Shown piece by piece: positions 7,028 to 15,536 of a stretch of 20,587 nucleotides of DNA; positions within the stretch are counted from its first letter, which is position 1, and each line of letters starts with the position of its first letter. This DNA is from Didymodactylos carnosus (taxonomy: Eukaryota; Rotifera; Eurotatoria; Philodinida; Philodinidae), in assembly GCA_905250885.1 (NCBI GenBank), contig CAJNOQ010003337.1, positions 1-20,587 on the forward strand. Reading direction: 5' to 3'. The translations under genes were made by a program, and so were the position numbers. The notes beneath the pieces were generated by a model, which saw only the letters and a list, made by a program, of their open reading frames with translations, had not been told where the DNA came from and made no database searches.

Positions 7028-8678
7028 TGAGATACCAAAAATGTTATTAAAAAAATGAAAATTTGTGGAAAAACTGAATGGGCTATTTTGTTCAGAACTC
7101 GATACTGATTAGAACCATGTAATTTTTTCGGCAGAAAAGTGTGACGTATAAAATGACCTTACTGCAAGTTGTCATTTGTCGAAAACTGTGTGAGTATGAG
7201 CTCTATCTGCTACATTTATGTGACCGTCTGAATCTGTCTGCGTCTATAGGAAAAACGAACTTTACTGGAAGAAACTATCCCAAAATAGGGTAGATTTTGG
7301 GACTGAACTTGTTTTTTTTCTGATCTGATTTACTTATTAACCACTTTTAAGGCCGTACTCGCAATCTACAAACAAAAATGAGTCGGATGGAGTACTATAT
7401 ATGTGGTCAAAACACAAAAAAGCTTTTTGGAGATAAGAAACCCTAAGTAGGATTTTGACGGAGCCTGTCTCTCGAGAAACACTTCATAATAGGATTTATA
7501 GCAAACCTAAAGGCTAGAAAACAAAGTCTTTCGTTTTGGATTAGAAAATTTTGTAAACCATATAGCCCTATAGAGCAAAGAATTCTGGGCAAAATACGAT
7601 ATCTCCCGGCTGTCTATAACTTTGTCTTGAACGACAAAATGCAATTGATGATGTCTCATTGCGGAAAACAATATACTTATGGAAATCATTATCGATTCTA
7701 TAGCTGATCGAACTTATTCAGAAGTAATCAGCAACAACACACAGGTAGACAAGCGGTGAATAATTTATTGGATCCGTCAGAATATTAGAATATTATCTCG
7801 TCGTAATATTCGTCTTTTTGAGTACACTGTCGAAAAAAAGTGTCTTGATAAACCACTCGACTGGCTTAAAAATGCTTCCACAGTGCGTTTTGAAGGCACG
7901 TTAGGTGCATTTTATCCTCTTTTTACTGTGAGTCGCCTTAATGTCTTCGATAAAACACCTCTAAGTCGTGGCTTTTTTCGAAATAAATAGCTTAGGTGCA
8001 TTTGATAGGCATCACTAATATATCAGAAACGCACAATGCAATAGCTACAATCAAGCTCCTTAATCACCCATCAGCCATGGATAAATCACGTAGTCATATT
8101 TTAGGCATTGAAAACGCTGCGAGAACCTTGTCAGACACTGAGACAAACTGCGCCTACTCAAGCTGTCTCTAAGAGAAATAAATCGACAGAGAAAAGTGCT
8201 TTAGCTGCATTGTTTCTTTGACAACTATAGTGACTGTGGTACTCTCGAACAGGCGATAATGGCAATTTTGAGCCAGTCGAGTAACCAGGTTTGTTTGCCA
8301 CGCATCTACGAGGTAACGCTCGTATACCACTTACTCGGTCTCATGCCTTTGGCAACTTATATTGGCATAAGGACAGATTTGATGTGAAAAGTTTATAATC
8401 TAACGTAACTCTAAAAGGCTTTCTGAAAACCATGTTTTCTCAGGGATCTAAAAATATTTCTGATTAGTTCTCATAATAGGTTATTTGTATTGTGTAAGTA
8501 TCATTACCTGCATATGGTTGCTTTCGCTCTACCAAAATTTACTGATTTTTGACGACATCTATTTCTCATTGTAAAATAAAGTCTGCGTAGATTTTTTTAT
8601 CTCTGCTCCTGCAGACATTTTGCTCTTTCAGTATTGTTCCCTAACAAAAATAATATTTTCACACGGTTCTGTATAAAC
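7028..8678. other. Non-coding interior with scattered inverted repeats
   Basis: No gene is supported. Seen directly: a perfect 9 bp stem TCCCAAAAT/ATTTTGGGA (7278-7302, 7-base loop); a 12 bp inverted pair ACTCGACTGGCT (7855-7866) and AGCCAGTCGAGT (8271-8282) with weaker similarity beyond; the motif TTAGGTGCATTT twice (about 7904 and 7991); and a partial inverted form AAAACACCTCTAA near 7953. The 400 bp between the 12 bp arms may be one foldback unit. Confidence 0.5.
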
Positions 8679-8845
8679 ACGGTTCTGTACTTTTTCTAGA
8701 TCAGAAACTGAAAAAACGGCGAAAAATATCATTTTTAGGGCCCTTCGAGCTAATATTATGGGAAAACAAACTTTGGGCGTCAGTGATGAGATACAGCTTA
8801 CTCGATGCAGTTTTGGACGCTGATTCCGTTGGTGAAAGTTGCACA
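8679..8845 (+). repeat. Left arm of an inverted repeat
   Basis: Reading inward this arm contains TTTTTCTAGATCAGAAACTG, AACGGCGAAAAATA, CTAATATTATGGGAAAACAA and a GATGAGATACAGCT block. Each is found in reverse complement, in the corresponding order, in 9297-9600. Just before the arm, ACACGGTTCTGTA is tandemly duplicated. Confidence 0.75.
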
Positions 8846-8999
8846 TCTCTTTTGCTCGCAGAGACAAAGTTACACGGTAGTGGAAAGTAGATTTGTGAAA
8901 TAACTTAATAAACTTTCCGTATTTTCATTGCAACTTTTTACTTAAGCGTCTAAAAGATTTGGTGTTTCACCGTGTTCAGAATTCAACGGGCTATCAAAT

Positions 9000-9350
9000 G
9001 GTGCGTTGAAAAGTATTTTTCCATGGTTTCTGAAACTTGCAGGATTTCTAGAAAACGGAGTTTTTCACAGATCTAGATGTTTTGGCCCTGAGATCTGGCA
9101 TAAGTTTTCTTTATCCAGATATGTGGACTTAAACGTCTTCTTTCGTTTGCGACTTGAACCAAGATCGTACATGAGGGACTGTGGTTTCTACAGGTTTGCA
9201 GTGAAGGTATTTTCCGTTGAAAATGATAAAAATTCCACTTCTCGTTAGAAAAGTATTTTGACTATAACCTTTTTTCCGACATAACTAGAGAACTGCGACT
9301 TCCACCAATGGAATCAGCTGTATCTCATCACTGGCGCCCAAAGTCGACGT
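9000..9350 (+). repeat. Diverged copy of the palindrome repeat family (relative of 16640-17000)
   Basis: Shared blocks occur in the same order and orientation: GGATTTCTAGAAAACGGAGT and TTTTTCACAGATCTAG, then CTATAACCTTTTTTCC, then CTAGAGAACTGCGACTTCCA and a block ending CACTGGCGCCCAAAGTCGA. These parallel TTTTCTAGAAAACCGAG, CTATAACGTTTTTCC, CTAGAGACTTGCGG and CACTGACGTCAAAGGTCGA in the right arm of the large palindrome. The open frame at 9006-9248 lies within this repeat and is not considered a gene. Confidence 0.65.
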
Positions 9351-9600
9351 ATTGGAGGTTTCTATTATACGGATTTTCCTCTAACACATGAACGTATTTT
9401 CAGTTTTAAACCATGTTCAACAACGTTTTTTCCATTTTAAGGTTCATATTCGGAAGGAGCGTAAAAAACTGGATCGAGTCACGTATTTCACTCATGGGAT
9501 CAAACCTTTGTTTTGCCATAATATTAGGTCGAAGTGACCTAAAAGCGATACTTTTCGCCGTTTTTTCAGTTTTTGATCTAGAAAAAATACAGAATCGTAT
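9297..9600 (-). repeat. Right arm of the inverted repeat, interrupted
   Basis: This is the reverse complement of 8679-8845 in two blocks, about 9297-9345 and 9505-9600, separated by about 160 bp absent from the left arm. Open frames on both strands here read through the repeat and are treated as shadows. Confidence 0.7.
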
Positions 9601-9601
9601 T

Positions 9602-9857
9602 TTAATTTTGTATTTTGGCATATTTTACATAGAAAAATCAATTCTGAACACGACTGAGCGTGTTTCAAATTTTTGAAACACGTTAGTAAGTCGGCTCAGC
9701 CGACTAGCCTAACGACGAATAGTTAACGATAGTCAAAAATACCATCAGTTAAAAACAGTGATTTGGTAAATGCTAGTAAGGTTTTAGCGCTAAATCAAGC
9801 AGATATTCGTAATAAGCACGTAATTCTGCGTTGAATAATGTGTCTTTCGTTGAAATT
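9602..9857 (+). repeat. Direct repeat copy 2 of the 3 kb composite element
   Basis: This is the second copy of the repeat at 6786-7027. Here the shared hairpin is extended to CGTGTTTCAAA/TTTGAAACACG. An additional perfect 7 bp palindrome GTCGGCT-C-AGCCGAC is present that copy 1 lacks. Confidence 0.9.
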
Positions 9858-10492
9858 CGTTTTTTTGTTTTCTTCTATAGTATACACATAGGTAACATCA
9901 TCAAAACAGTCAAAAATGATATAATGGGCTCCTGCCTCTTTCTTGTTTGCTCTGCACCTTTTTCTCAGTCACAATAAATATAGCTTAACCCAAGGTATTA
10001 ACTCAAATCCAACACAGGTTTAGCTCCGTTACGAGAAGCTCTACAGCACCTGATACATAACTTTCTGGTTCAACATACTTTTGAAATCCGGCATGGTCCT
10101 TTATGTCAAAAGAATGAATAATAACTTGTTACACGATTCTGTAACGAGAAAACAATAGTTCTTATACAACCTTGTAAGACGAACTCTACCTGTGTGTCTG
10201 GGCTCACGGTCTCACCAATTAATGGATCTGGATTCGTCCTTTTCGAGCTAGTGTTATATTCCCTGCCAGAGAGCATCGTTAAGCGGTACTAAAGGACGTT
10301 GATGTTCCATGCAATATTTACCACGCTCTTGGACTTGAATTCACAATCAGATGATCATCTTATTCTCAGTTTAATTCTTCATTGAAAAAAACTTAAGCAC
10401 ACTATGGCTACAAAACAAGATGAAAATACTGTGTAAACTCACAAAACCCGTGCTCCTTGACTCCTAGAAGGTTAAATTCTGTTTTTGTGACA
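9858..10492. other. Intergenic stretch downstream of the SGNH hydrolase gene
   Basis: No coding frame or known RNA is seen. A small imperfect hairpin (CTTGTTACA...TGTAACGAG, about 10125-10150) is the only local structure noted. The part next to 10492 would hold the 3' untranslated region of the esterase. Confidence 0.4.
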
Positions 10493-11152
10493 CTATAGAA
10501 TTTTTTTTATTTCAGAATACAACATATCGGCAAGCCGTTTATGTGCTTCGTCGTCAAAATGTATACCATCAATATCACTTGGTTTTATTTCGCTAGCTGC
10601 ATCCATAAAATAAGCCTTGTGTTTATCGGCAACTTGTTTAAAATCTTTGGCAAAATCTTTTGCACGAATAATTGCATTTGTAAACGCATTGTCCGGAAAG
10701 CCTTGTTCATGTGTGGGTATCGGCGAGCTAATTAATAAAATTTTTGGTGCAGATTTCATGTCAGTGCCATATGTTGATTGATTAATAATGGTAAGTAGCT
10801 CATCCAGTCCACTGGCGATATCTTTGCTTGTACGATGATTAAATTCATTTTTCAAATCATTGATACCCAGCATGACTATAACCACATCTAAAGGAGCATG
10901 CGTACATAAGCAAATTGGTAGAAATTGTTTGCCATTCCGTCCGGCTTTTTCTGGCGCACTATAATCAATATTGGTTGTTCTACTATTTAGACCTTCTTCC
11001 ACCACATAATATTCATCACCTAGCAAAGTCTGCAATATACCTGTCCACCGTTTTTTACGATCATATCGCTGCACACCCTGTCTCTCAGGTTTATTTAAAG
11101 TAGGAATGTACCCCCATGTCATAGAATCACCGTAGCACAATATTGTTTTCAT
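10493..11152 (-). CDS. SGNH/GDSL-family hydrolase (esterase), bacterial type
   Basis: This is a complete 219-residue, intronless frame. All SGNH blocks are present. Block I is LCYGDSMTWGY with nucleophile Ser10. Block II is EEGLNSRTT with Gly54. Block III is MLGINDL with Gly96 and Asn98. Block V is DIDGIHFD with the catalytic Asp195/His198 pair. The family hydrolyses acyl or aryl esters; the substrate is unknown. The closest style is the bacterial arylesterase-like group, which begins MKTILCYGDS and has HAPLDVVIVMLGINDLK. I chose the ATG at 11152 because it matches that start; the frame is open 22 codons further upstream but only with a TTG. No signal peptide follows from this start, so the enzyme is probably cytosolic. 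The lack of introns and the bacterial character suggest horizontal acquisition. It is the best-preserved gene in the window. Confidence 0.92.
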   Translation of the reverse strand: MKTILCYGDSMTWGYIPTLNKPERQGVQRYDRKKRWTGILQTLLGDEYYVVEEGLNSRTTNIDYSAPEKAGRNGKQFLPICLCTHAPLDVVIVMLGINDLKNEFNHRTSKDIASGLDELLTIINQSTYGTDMKSAPKILLISSPIPTHEQGFPDNAFTNAIIRAKDFAKDFKQVADKHKAYFMDAASEIKPSDIDGIHFDDEAHKRLADMLYSEIKKIL

Positions 11153-11181
11153 ATTCACTTTATCACCGAAAATTATTGTAG

Positions 11182-11191
11182 CTTTTATATA
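11182..11191 (-). promoter_or_regulatory. TATA-like box before the SGNH hydrolase
   Basis: TATATAAAAG on the minus strand lies about 30-40 bases upstream of the start codon. If functional, transcription would start almost at the ATG, giving a very short leader. In AT-rich DNA this could be chance. Confidence 0.3.
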
Positions 11192-11218
11192 AAATAATAA
11201 ATTGATAATAAACAACAA

Positions 11219-11770
11219 TGCTTGTACTGGTAAGAAAACTGTTTTGATTGTTACACTATAACCCTTATAAATTGTTTAAAGAGTAAACGTCTACTTGTTA
11301 TTTTCTTTAGATTCTGTCTGAATACAGAAACTTGTATTAGAGCCTTATTCTTTTCTATCGTGCACATGCGTCAGATTTTTCTTTCATTTCCGACACAACA
11401 AAAAATGAAACAGAACGAAAAAAATTGATTCTCTTGCGTGTTTGTGTACGCCATACTGTGGGCAACTTTCGCATAGAAGGTGGACATGTAAAAAAAAAAC
11501 ATTTTCTTCTAACTTAAGCAAACTTATGTAGCTTATCTGATGTGCTCTTTCTAATGGCACACTCAAAAAAGTTTTATCTTTCCGTTTTCGGGGACTTTTT
11601 ACAAAATTAAAGATTTTATTCGTTCGTTTTTTAAAAACTTTTACGCTTTTTTTCCAATTTCACTGCGATTAGTATGCTTTTGTTAAAATTTTTTATCAAT
11701 GCTAAAAATGTACTAAGACAGAAAGACCTTCTCAATATATATATACAGCTTCATATGCGATATAAAACAC
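11219..11770. other. Intergenic stretch
   Basis: No gene is supported. It contains A/T runs and a short TATATATATA tract near 11737. The minus-strand frame at 11384-11566 lacks any recognisable feature. Confidence 0.4.
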
Positions 11771-12074
11771 ACCCAGTCAGTCACAGTCACTCCAGAAAAG
11801 CGCAGGAAACTCTGTTTACGAAAAATTTTACGCGTTTAGCGAGTTTCGAATAATAACGGCAAGAAGCTTCGAGTGTGTAAAAATAAACCGCAGGAACACG
11901 CGTGTAAAGCCTTTGTTTCCACGGCAACGTGCGTTTCCGATTATTGCGTTTCAGATTATTTCTACATACTCGTAGCTTCTTGCGCGTTATTATTCGAAAC
12001 TCACTAAACACGTAAAAATTTTTCGTAACTAAGAGTTCCCTGCGCTTTTCTGGAATAGCTATGACTGACTGGGT
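11771..12074. mobile_element. Foldback (MITE-like) element with about 105 bp inverted ends
   Basis: The left end begins ACCCAGTCAGTCA and the right end closes TGACTGACTGGGT. The arms then match over about 105 bp, including CCAGAAAAGCGCAGG, TTACGAAAAATTTT, AGTTTCGAATAATAACG and CAAGAAGCT, with few mismatches. Weaker pairing continues inward, so the whole 304 bp could fold back. There is no coding capacity, as in non-autonomous DNA transposons. No clear target-site duplication was seen, so the superfamily is not assigned. The minus-strand frame at 11787-12011 is an artefact of the arms. Confidence 0.8.
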
Positions 12075-12552
12075 AGCGACTTATTTTTGTAAAAATATAC
12101 TATGTAGTATTGATCATCTTCATTTAATGGTTGTGATGTAGTCATTCGTACTTATGAATGTATTTGCCATTTAGCAAATGTATCAGTAATTACTTTTCTT
12201 ATGACTTGAACGAAACGAATAAAAACTTGATTAAAGATATCTGTCGGATTCATTACATGTCCACATTTACTCGATAAAACTCGCGAATATCTTTATTACA
12301 GCTCCCAAGAGCCTCGTCTGATAATTCTCCCAAAGTTATACTATGATTTCACTCTATTAATTCGCATGAATGGACAATTAACGAAACAAACAGTCATAGT
12401 ATAGTCAATCCATTTTTCGTTTGCCAATCATTCCTGAAATTGGATAGTTAATTCTTTATATTTAGAAACATAAAACGATTGCGTTGAAGAAACAACTTTC
12501 AAGATAATAGAATAAAGTTGAATTAATTTTTGAAGTGTTTTACGATGTCGCA
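12075..12552. other. Intergenic stretch with one inverted pair
   Basis: No gene is supported. TATACTATGA (12337-12346) and TCATAGTATA (12394-12403) form a perfect 10 bp inverted repeat with a 47 bp spacer. Confidence 0.45.
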
Positions 12553-12761
12553 ATGGAACACAAGACACTAAGACATCTCGAATTTCACATGGAAAAAACT
12601 ACGTCCTTCTTCACTAAATATGAGGATGAGTAGTCATGAGAGTGAACTATCCGGGCGATGTAATCCCCAACGACAAAATATTTGAATTGCACAAATAGAT
12701 GACTTTTCAGATGAAATGGCTTGTATGCCCTACGCTAGCAAATAGTCTTTAAAAGAATTAA

Positions 12762-12917
12762 ATAAAGCAAGGAAAAACCGAATTTAGCAAAAAAGAAGGT
12801 GGCAAACTAGTCTGTGTAATCAATGAACGTCCTTTACCAGTACAACTCAAACACTTCAATGTTAATAATCCATGTTTAATGTGTTTAATCTCCGTTTTAC
12901 ACAACTGGAGATTGTGA
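12762..12917 (+). pseudogene. Possible decayed coding fragment, unrecognised
   Basis: A 51-codon open piece without a start codon reads KQGKTEFSKKEGGKLVCVIN, then PLPVQLKHFNVNNP, and stops at 12915. Codon use looks coding and the segment is framed by a stop at 12759. A short ATG frame at 12553-12633 (MEHKTLRHLEFHMEK) lies upstream in another frame and could be part of the same lost gene. No family is recognised. Confidence 0.25.
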
Positions 12918-13048
12918 ACATGTGCTATACAATCGGTGGTGAATCATCACTCATGGTAAACTCTAAAACTGTCTACCATTGCATCCTCTATAAGTTTTAA
13001 CAGGAATATTTTTAAGGCCATATTGTAATAAACTCATCTCATATTTAC

Positions 13049-13901
13049 TTAAGGCAACTTGATCCAAACTAAAGACTTGTTCCGAGACCCGAGATGCTTA
13101 ATAGAGAGAGATTGGCATATATGATCATCGTAGACGCTGCTGTTCGTAACAGTGTTCGTATTGAATGTAACTTTACGATTAGTGACATTATTCACATTTA
13201 AACTAATAGAGATATTTTTTATTAACAGCACTATCATTATTTTTTTTATTAAAGTTATTGCGCCAAACAATGCGACGATAAAAGGGACGATGATTATTTT
13301 CGTTTTTTTGTATGTATCACACAGATTCTCTATTCCTTCTATACTTTCGAGTTAAAGCACTATGTATCTGTGCATCATTCGTAGTTAATTGAGGTATATC
13401 CTCCTGAGACGATGTTTGTGCAGTTTCTCTTAATTCTTTCAGTATTAAGTCATTCTCTTTACTGGTAGATATCTGTTTAATTGTTGTAGATGAGAGTCAT
13501 TTCTCTTTAAACAGAATTCAATCGAATGATTTTTCCCATTGTAGAAGATACAACATGCTCGACAAAAGCTTTTCGTGCGGTCTTACTTATCATAACCTCG
13601 ATATACTAATTGTTTTCGGGAACTAGTTCCCTGGTGAGACACAGATACTAACGAATTCGACTGAATGGGAGTAGACTATTCAGCTGATTTTATCTTGAGA
13701 AATAGTTACTACCGTAGTATAGCGAGGACTGATTTCACGCTGCTCAAGTCGAAACACTTTATTCCACGATTTTTCAATTATTTCTTTTAATTGATTATTT
13801 TTGTCACTTTACACTTTCAACAAGTCCGTTTCTTTATCCAGTATAAACAAGTTATGTCGTAAATCTTTACATTTCGACTCAGATAATTCTATAGTTTGCA
13901 T
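13049..13901 (-). pseudogene. Broken gene for a probable single-pass membrane glycoprotein
   Basis: Coding-like segments follow one another across shifting minus-strand frames. The start is at 13901 (MQTIELSESKCKDLRHNLFI), interrupted by a TAA at 13809-13811 and continued as a charged helical segment (NNQLKEIIEKSWNKVF). A TGA at 13680-13682 follows. Another frame contains a Cys/His cluster, FCRACCIFYNGKNHSIEFC (about 13510-13570). Then comes ENDLILKELRETAQ and a TGA near 13320. The last frame has the hydrophobic segment IIIVPFIVALFGAITLIKK with more hydrophobic residues after it, then a part with several N-glycosylation sites (NIS, NVT, NSS) to the stop at 13049. The inferred order is coiled coil, Cys/His region, membrane anchor, glycosylated end. 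No family is recognised. An accessory gene of a retroelement is possible, but unproven. Confidence 0.45.
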
Positions 13902-13998
13902 AATAGCTCAGCTTCACATTACAGAAGCTCCCCATGTAGTGAAATTTGGCCATAAATCGATGATATTTTAGCTATTAATAGCAATTACTCGGCAAATT

Positions 13999-14112
13999 TT
14001 TAGCTTAACAGTCAGCTGGACTCCTCGGTTCAAAGCTGACTCAAATCGAAACAATGAGTCAACCCTGAGGAAACGACAGAGGACATCCTTGGCAGTTCCG
14101 TTTTAAGCTAAA
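13999..14112. other. Nested stem-loops, possible structured RNA element
   Basis: An outer 10 bp stem TTTAGCTTAA (13999-14008) pairs with TTAAGCTAAA (14103-14112). Inside, CCTCGGTT (14023-14030) can pair with AACC-CT-GAGG (14061-14070), enclosing GACTCA/TGAGTC (14038-14043, 14055-14060). An alternative hairpin GTCAGCT/AGCTGAC (14011-14017, 14034-14040) excludes part of these. AGGA-CA-TCCT follows. The base composition is richer in GC than the surroundings. No known RNA family is recognised. Confidence 0.4.
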
Positions 14113-14409
14113 CTAAAAAGATAATCTGAAAAGAAGAACATTTCTCTTTGAAATCATGTTTCTTATATGCTTGCTCCACTGCAGAATAAAACGGTGAATA
14201 ATAAAAAATCATTTAGCATAAATCAACAACTAATCGCAATTAATTGATCATTATTAAAAGAACAGAAAAATCACCAGGATCTTTAAGAATGCCAATATAT
14301 CGGTGATGTTTAACAACTGACGATTTTATTGCTAATCGCAAGTAATCGCCCAGAATGGAACAATTTTAGGGTCTCTGTTGGCTGTATTACCTCTTGTGGG
14401 TATATTATA
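14113..14409. other. AT-rich stretch beside the retroelement fragment
   Basis: No gene is supported. It may be 3' sequence of the Penelope-like fragment, but no GIY-YIG endonuclease motif was found. Confidence 0.3.
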
Positions 14410-14625
14410 TTAATTCAATTTCTCACAAATTATTTTATCTCCAAACTTATCTGGATAACCGTTCTGACTGACAATTTCTCTAATTTTATCAAATTCCTCA
14501 TGAAGCAACTTATATGACGAACATATGCGAATGGCTCTGTACACGATTGTCCCTATGTCATTACATTTATATGTATCAAGTACATACGAATCCCATCGGG
14601 TGAGAAGGCCAGTAAAAGTAGGTTT
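14410..14625 (-). mobile_element. Penelope-like retroelement reverse transcriptase, C-terminal fragment
   Basis: A 71-codon open piece shows KPTFTGLLTRWDSYV, then YK, IVYRAIRICSS, EEFDKIREIVSQNGYP and a stop at 14410. The series KPTFTG..t..DS..P..YK...I..L.YRA..ICS....E...I...L..NGYP is characteristic of the region after the catalytic domain in Penelope-like reverse transcriptases. The codon before KPTF is a TAG that one lost base would explain (the usual context is YRKPTF). The catalytic part upstream and the GIY-YIG domain downstream are missing, so this is a truncated relic. Endonuclease-less Athena elements are the main bdelloid members, but membership cannot be decided from this piece. 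Confidence 0.8.
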
Positions 14626-14713
14626 CTAAACTCTTGTGCTAAATCCTGAACTTAAACGTTTTAGTGTGTAATGTTTTTAGTTTTTAGTTTTTATTTTTAT
14701 TAAAATTTTTAAC

Positions 14714-15204
14714 ATGATAGCCGCAATTATCCTTAAATTCTTATTTTTAACTTTGTCCATAAATTCAAAAAATGCTATTGTAACATACATTAATTTTCGA
14801 GTTTTGGCACAACCGTTACTGAACTTTGTCTTTCTAGAAGATAGTATTCGACATCAAGAAGTAAATAATGTTATCAGTTTCAATAGACGTGTACCAAAAT
14901 TTCGATATGAAAGAAGGAAAAACGATGAAGCAGGAATACCAATTGATACAAGTAAAATAAGTTAGATGCGCCTTCTTTGTATTTTCCTACAAAAATCTTA
15001 GAGTGTTTTGAAATTTAGTTAGTGGTGCACGAAACGATAAAGAAAATACATGCGAAAGTACCTAAAATCGTATTAAAGCATCTGTGCCTACTCTGGATAA
15101 TCATTACAGCTTTTTGTTGTATTTTTCCCGGGTTATTCGTAAGACACCAGTCAGAGTTTTCCAAATCCGTAATTCAAAGGTTTCAATCCCAATTTAAAAA
15201 CTAA
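14714..15204 (+). CDS. Leader-type hypothetical membrane protein, two exons (paralogue of 113-253)
   Basis: Exon 1 (14714-14951) starts with the same leader as the frame at 113, MIAAIILKFLFLTLSINSKN, and continues through a charged stretch (RRVPKFRYERRKNDEAGIPI). A 71 bp GT-AG intron (14952-15022) fits the frames: the A at 14951 joins TG at 15023 to give a Met codon. Exon 2 then reads VHETIKKIHAKVPKIVLKH, a membrane segment LCLLWIIITAFCCIFPGLF and RHQSEFSKSV to a stop at 15202. The product would have an N-terminal hydrophobic leader and one strong membrane span. Closer AG sites at 15001 and 15018 would also make introns but break the frame. No family is recognised. The tail appears frameshifted (next entry), so the gene may be dead. 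Confidence 0.4.
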
Positions 15205-15405
15205 AAATCTTGGATTAGGCGTAAAAGAAGCCAACGATGTTTTGACAACGCCAGATTTTGAGAAAAAAACTTCCCTACAAAGAAGGAGAATCTGCTAACT
15301 TTTGAAAACAATGAACTATCTCCATCCATGCAATGGGATAACGCGATTTTAGTGGCCATTGGACTAGACAGTCAAGAATTAAAGTTTAAAAAAAATAAAA
15401 AATAA
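15205..15405 (+). pseudogene. Frameshifted tail of the leader-type gene
   Basis: Immediately after the stop at 15202, coding-like sequence continues in three successive frames. The first has NLGLGVKEANDVLTTPDFEKK, the second LPYKEGESANF and the third ENNELSPSMQWDNAILVAIG then LDSQELKF, ending in TAA at 15403. The switches lie at A or T runs (about 15200, 15262 and 15302), as expected for single-base indels in a decaying gene or homopolymer sequencing errors. From 15406 to 15536 nothing is supported. Confidence 0.45.
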
Positions 15406-15536
15406 ACGAATATTATCTAAAATTCATAAAAAATCAAAAAAATCCAAATAAAGCCGAATAGAGTATACAGCGGAAACGTCTAATACTACGTGTTTTGTAG
15501 CCCTGACAATTCGGCCTCTAATTACATAAAATTATC

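Larger units (their letters stand above)
6786..9857. mobile_element. Possible non-autonomous composite element bounded by direct repeats
   Basis: Two same-orientation copies of a roughly 250 bp repeat enclose 2.57 kb that has no recognisable coding region but contains inverted fragments (8679-8845 with 9297-9600). The outline recalls an LTR-type or other non-autonomous element. However, the repeat ends do not show TG...CA and no target duplication was seen, so unequal duplication of a dispersed repeat is an alternative. Confidence 0.4.

Noticed and set aside
9406..9676. Overlapping open frames on both strands
   Set aside because: Both lie in the inverted repeat that also occurs at 8679-8845; the shared peptide FAVFSVSDLEK is a repeat translation.
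10541..11103. Plus-strand frames opposite the SGNH hydrolase
   Set aside because: They are shadows of the conserved minus-strand gene.
11787..12011. Minus-strand 74-residue basic frame
   Set aside because: It spans the foldback element; its sequence derives from the inverted arms.
14011..14040. tRNA-like hairpin with GGTTCAAA
   Set aside because: No acceptor stem, anticodon arm or D arm can be assembled around it.
14736..14835. 58 bp GT-AG intron in the leader-type gene ending TTTCTAG
   Set aside because: The sites look good, but splicing them leads to a stop after a few codons, whereas the unspliced frame continues and joins exon 2 through the 71 bp intron.
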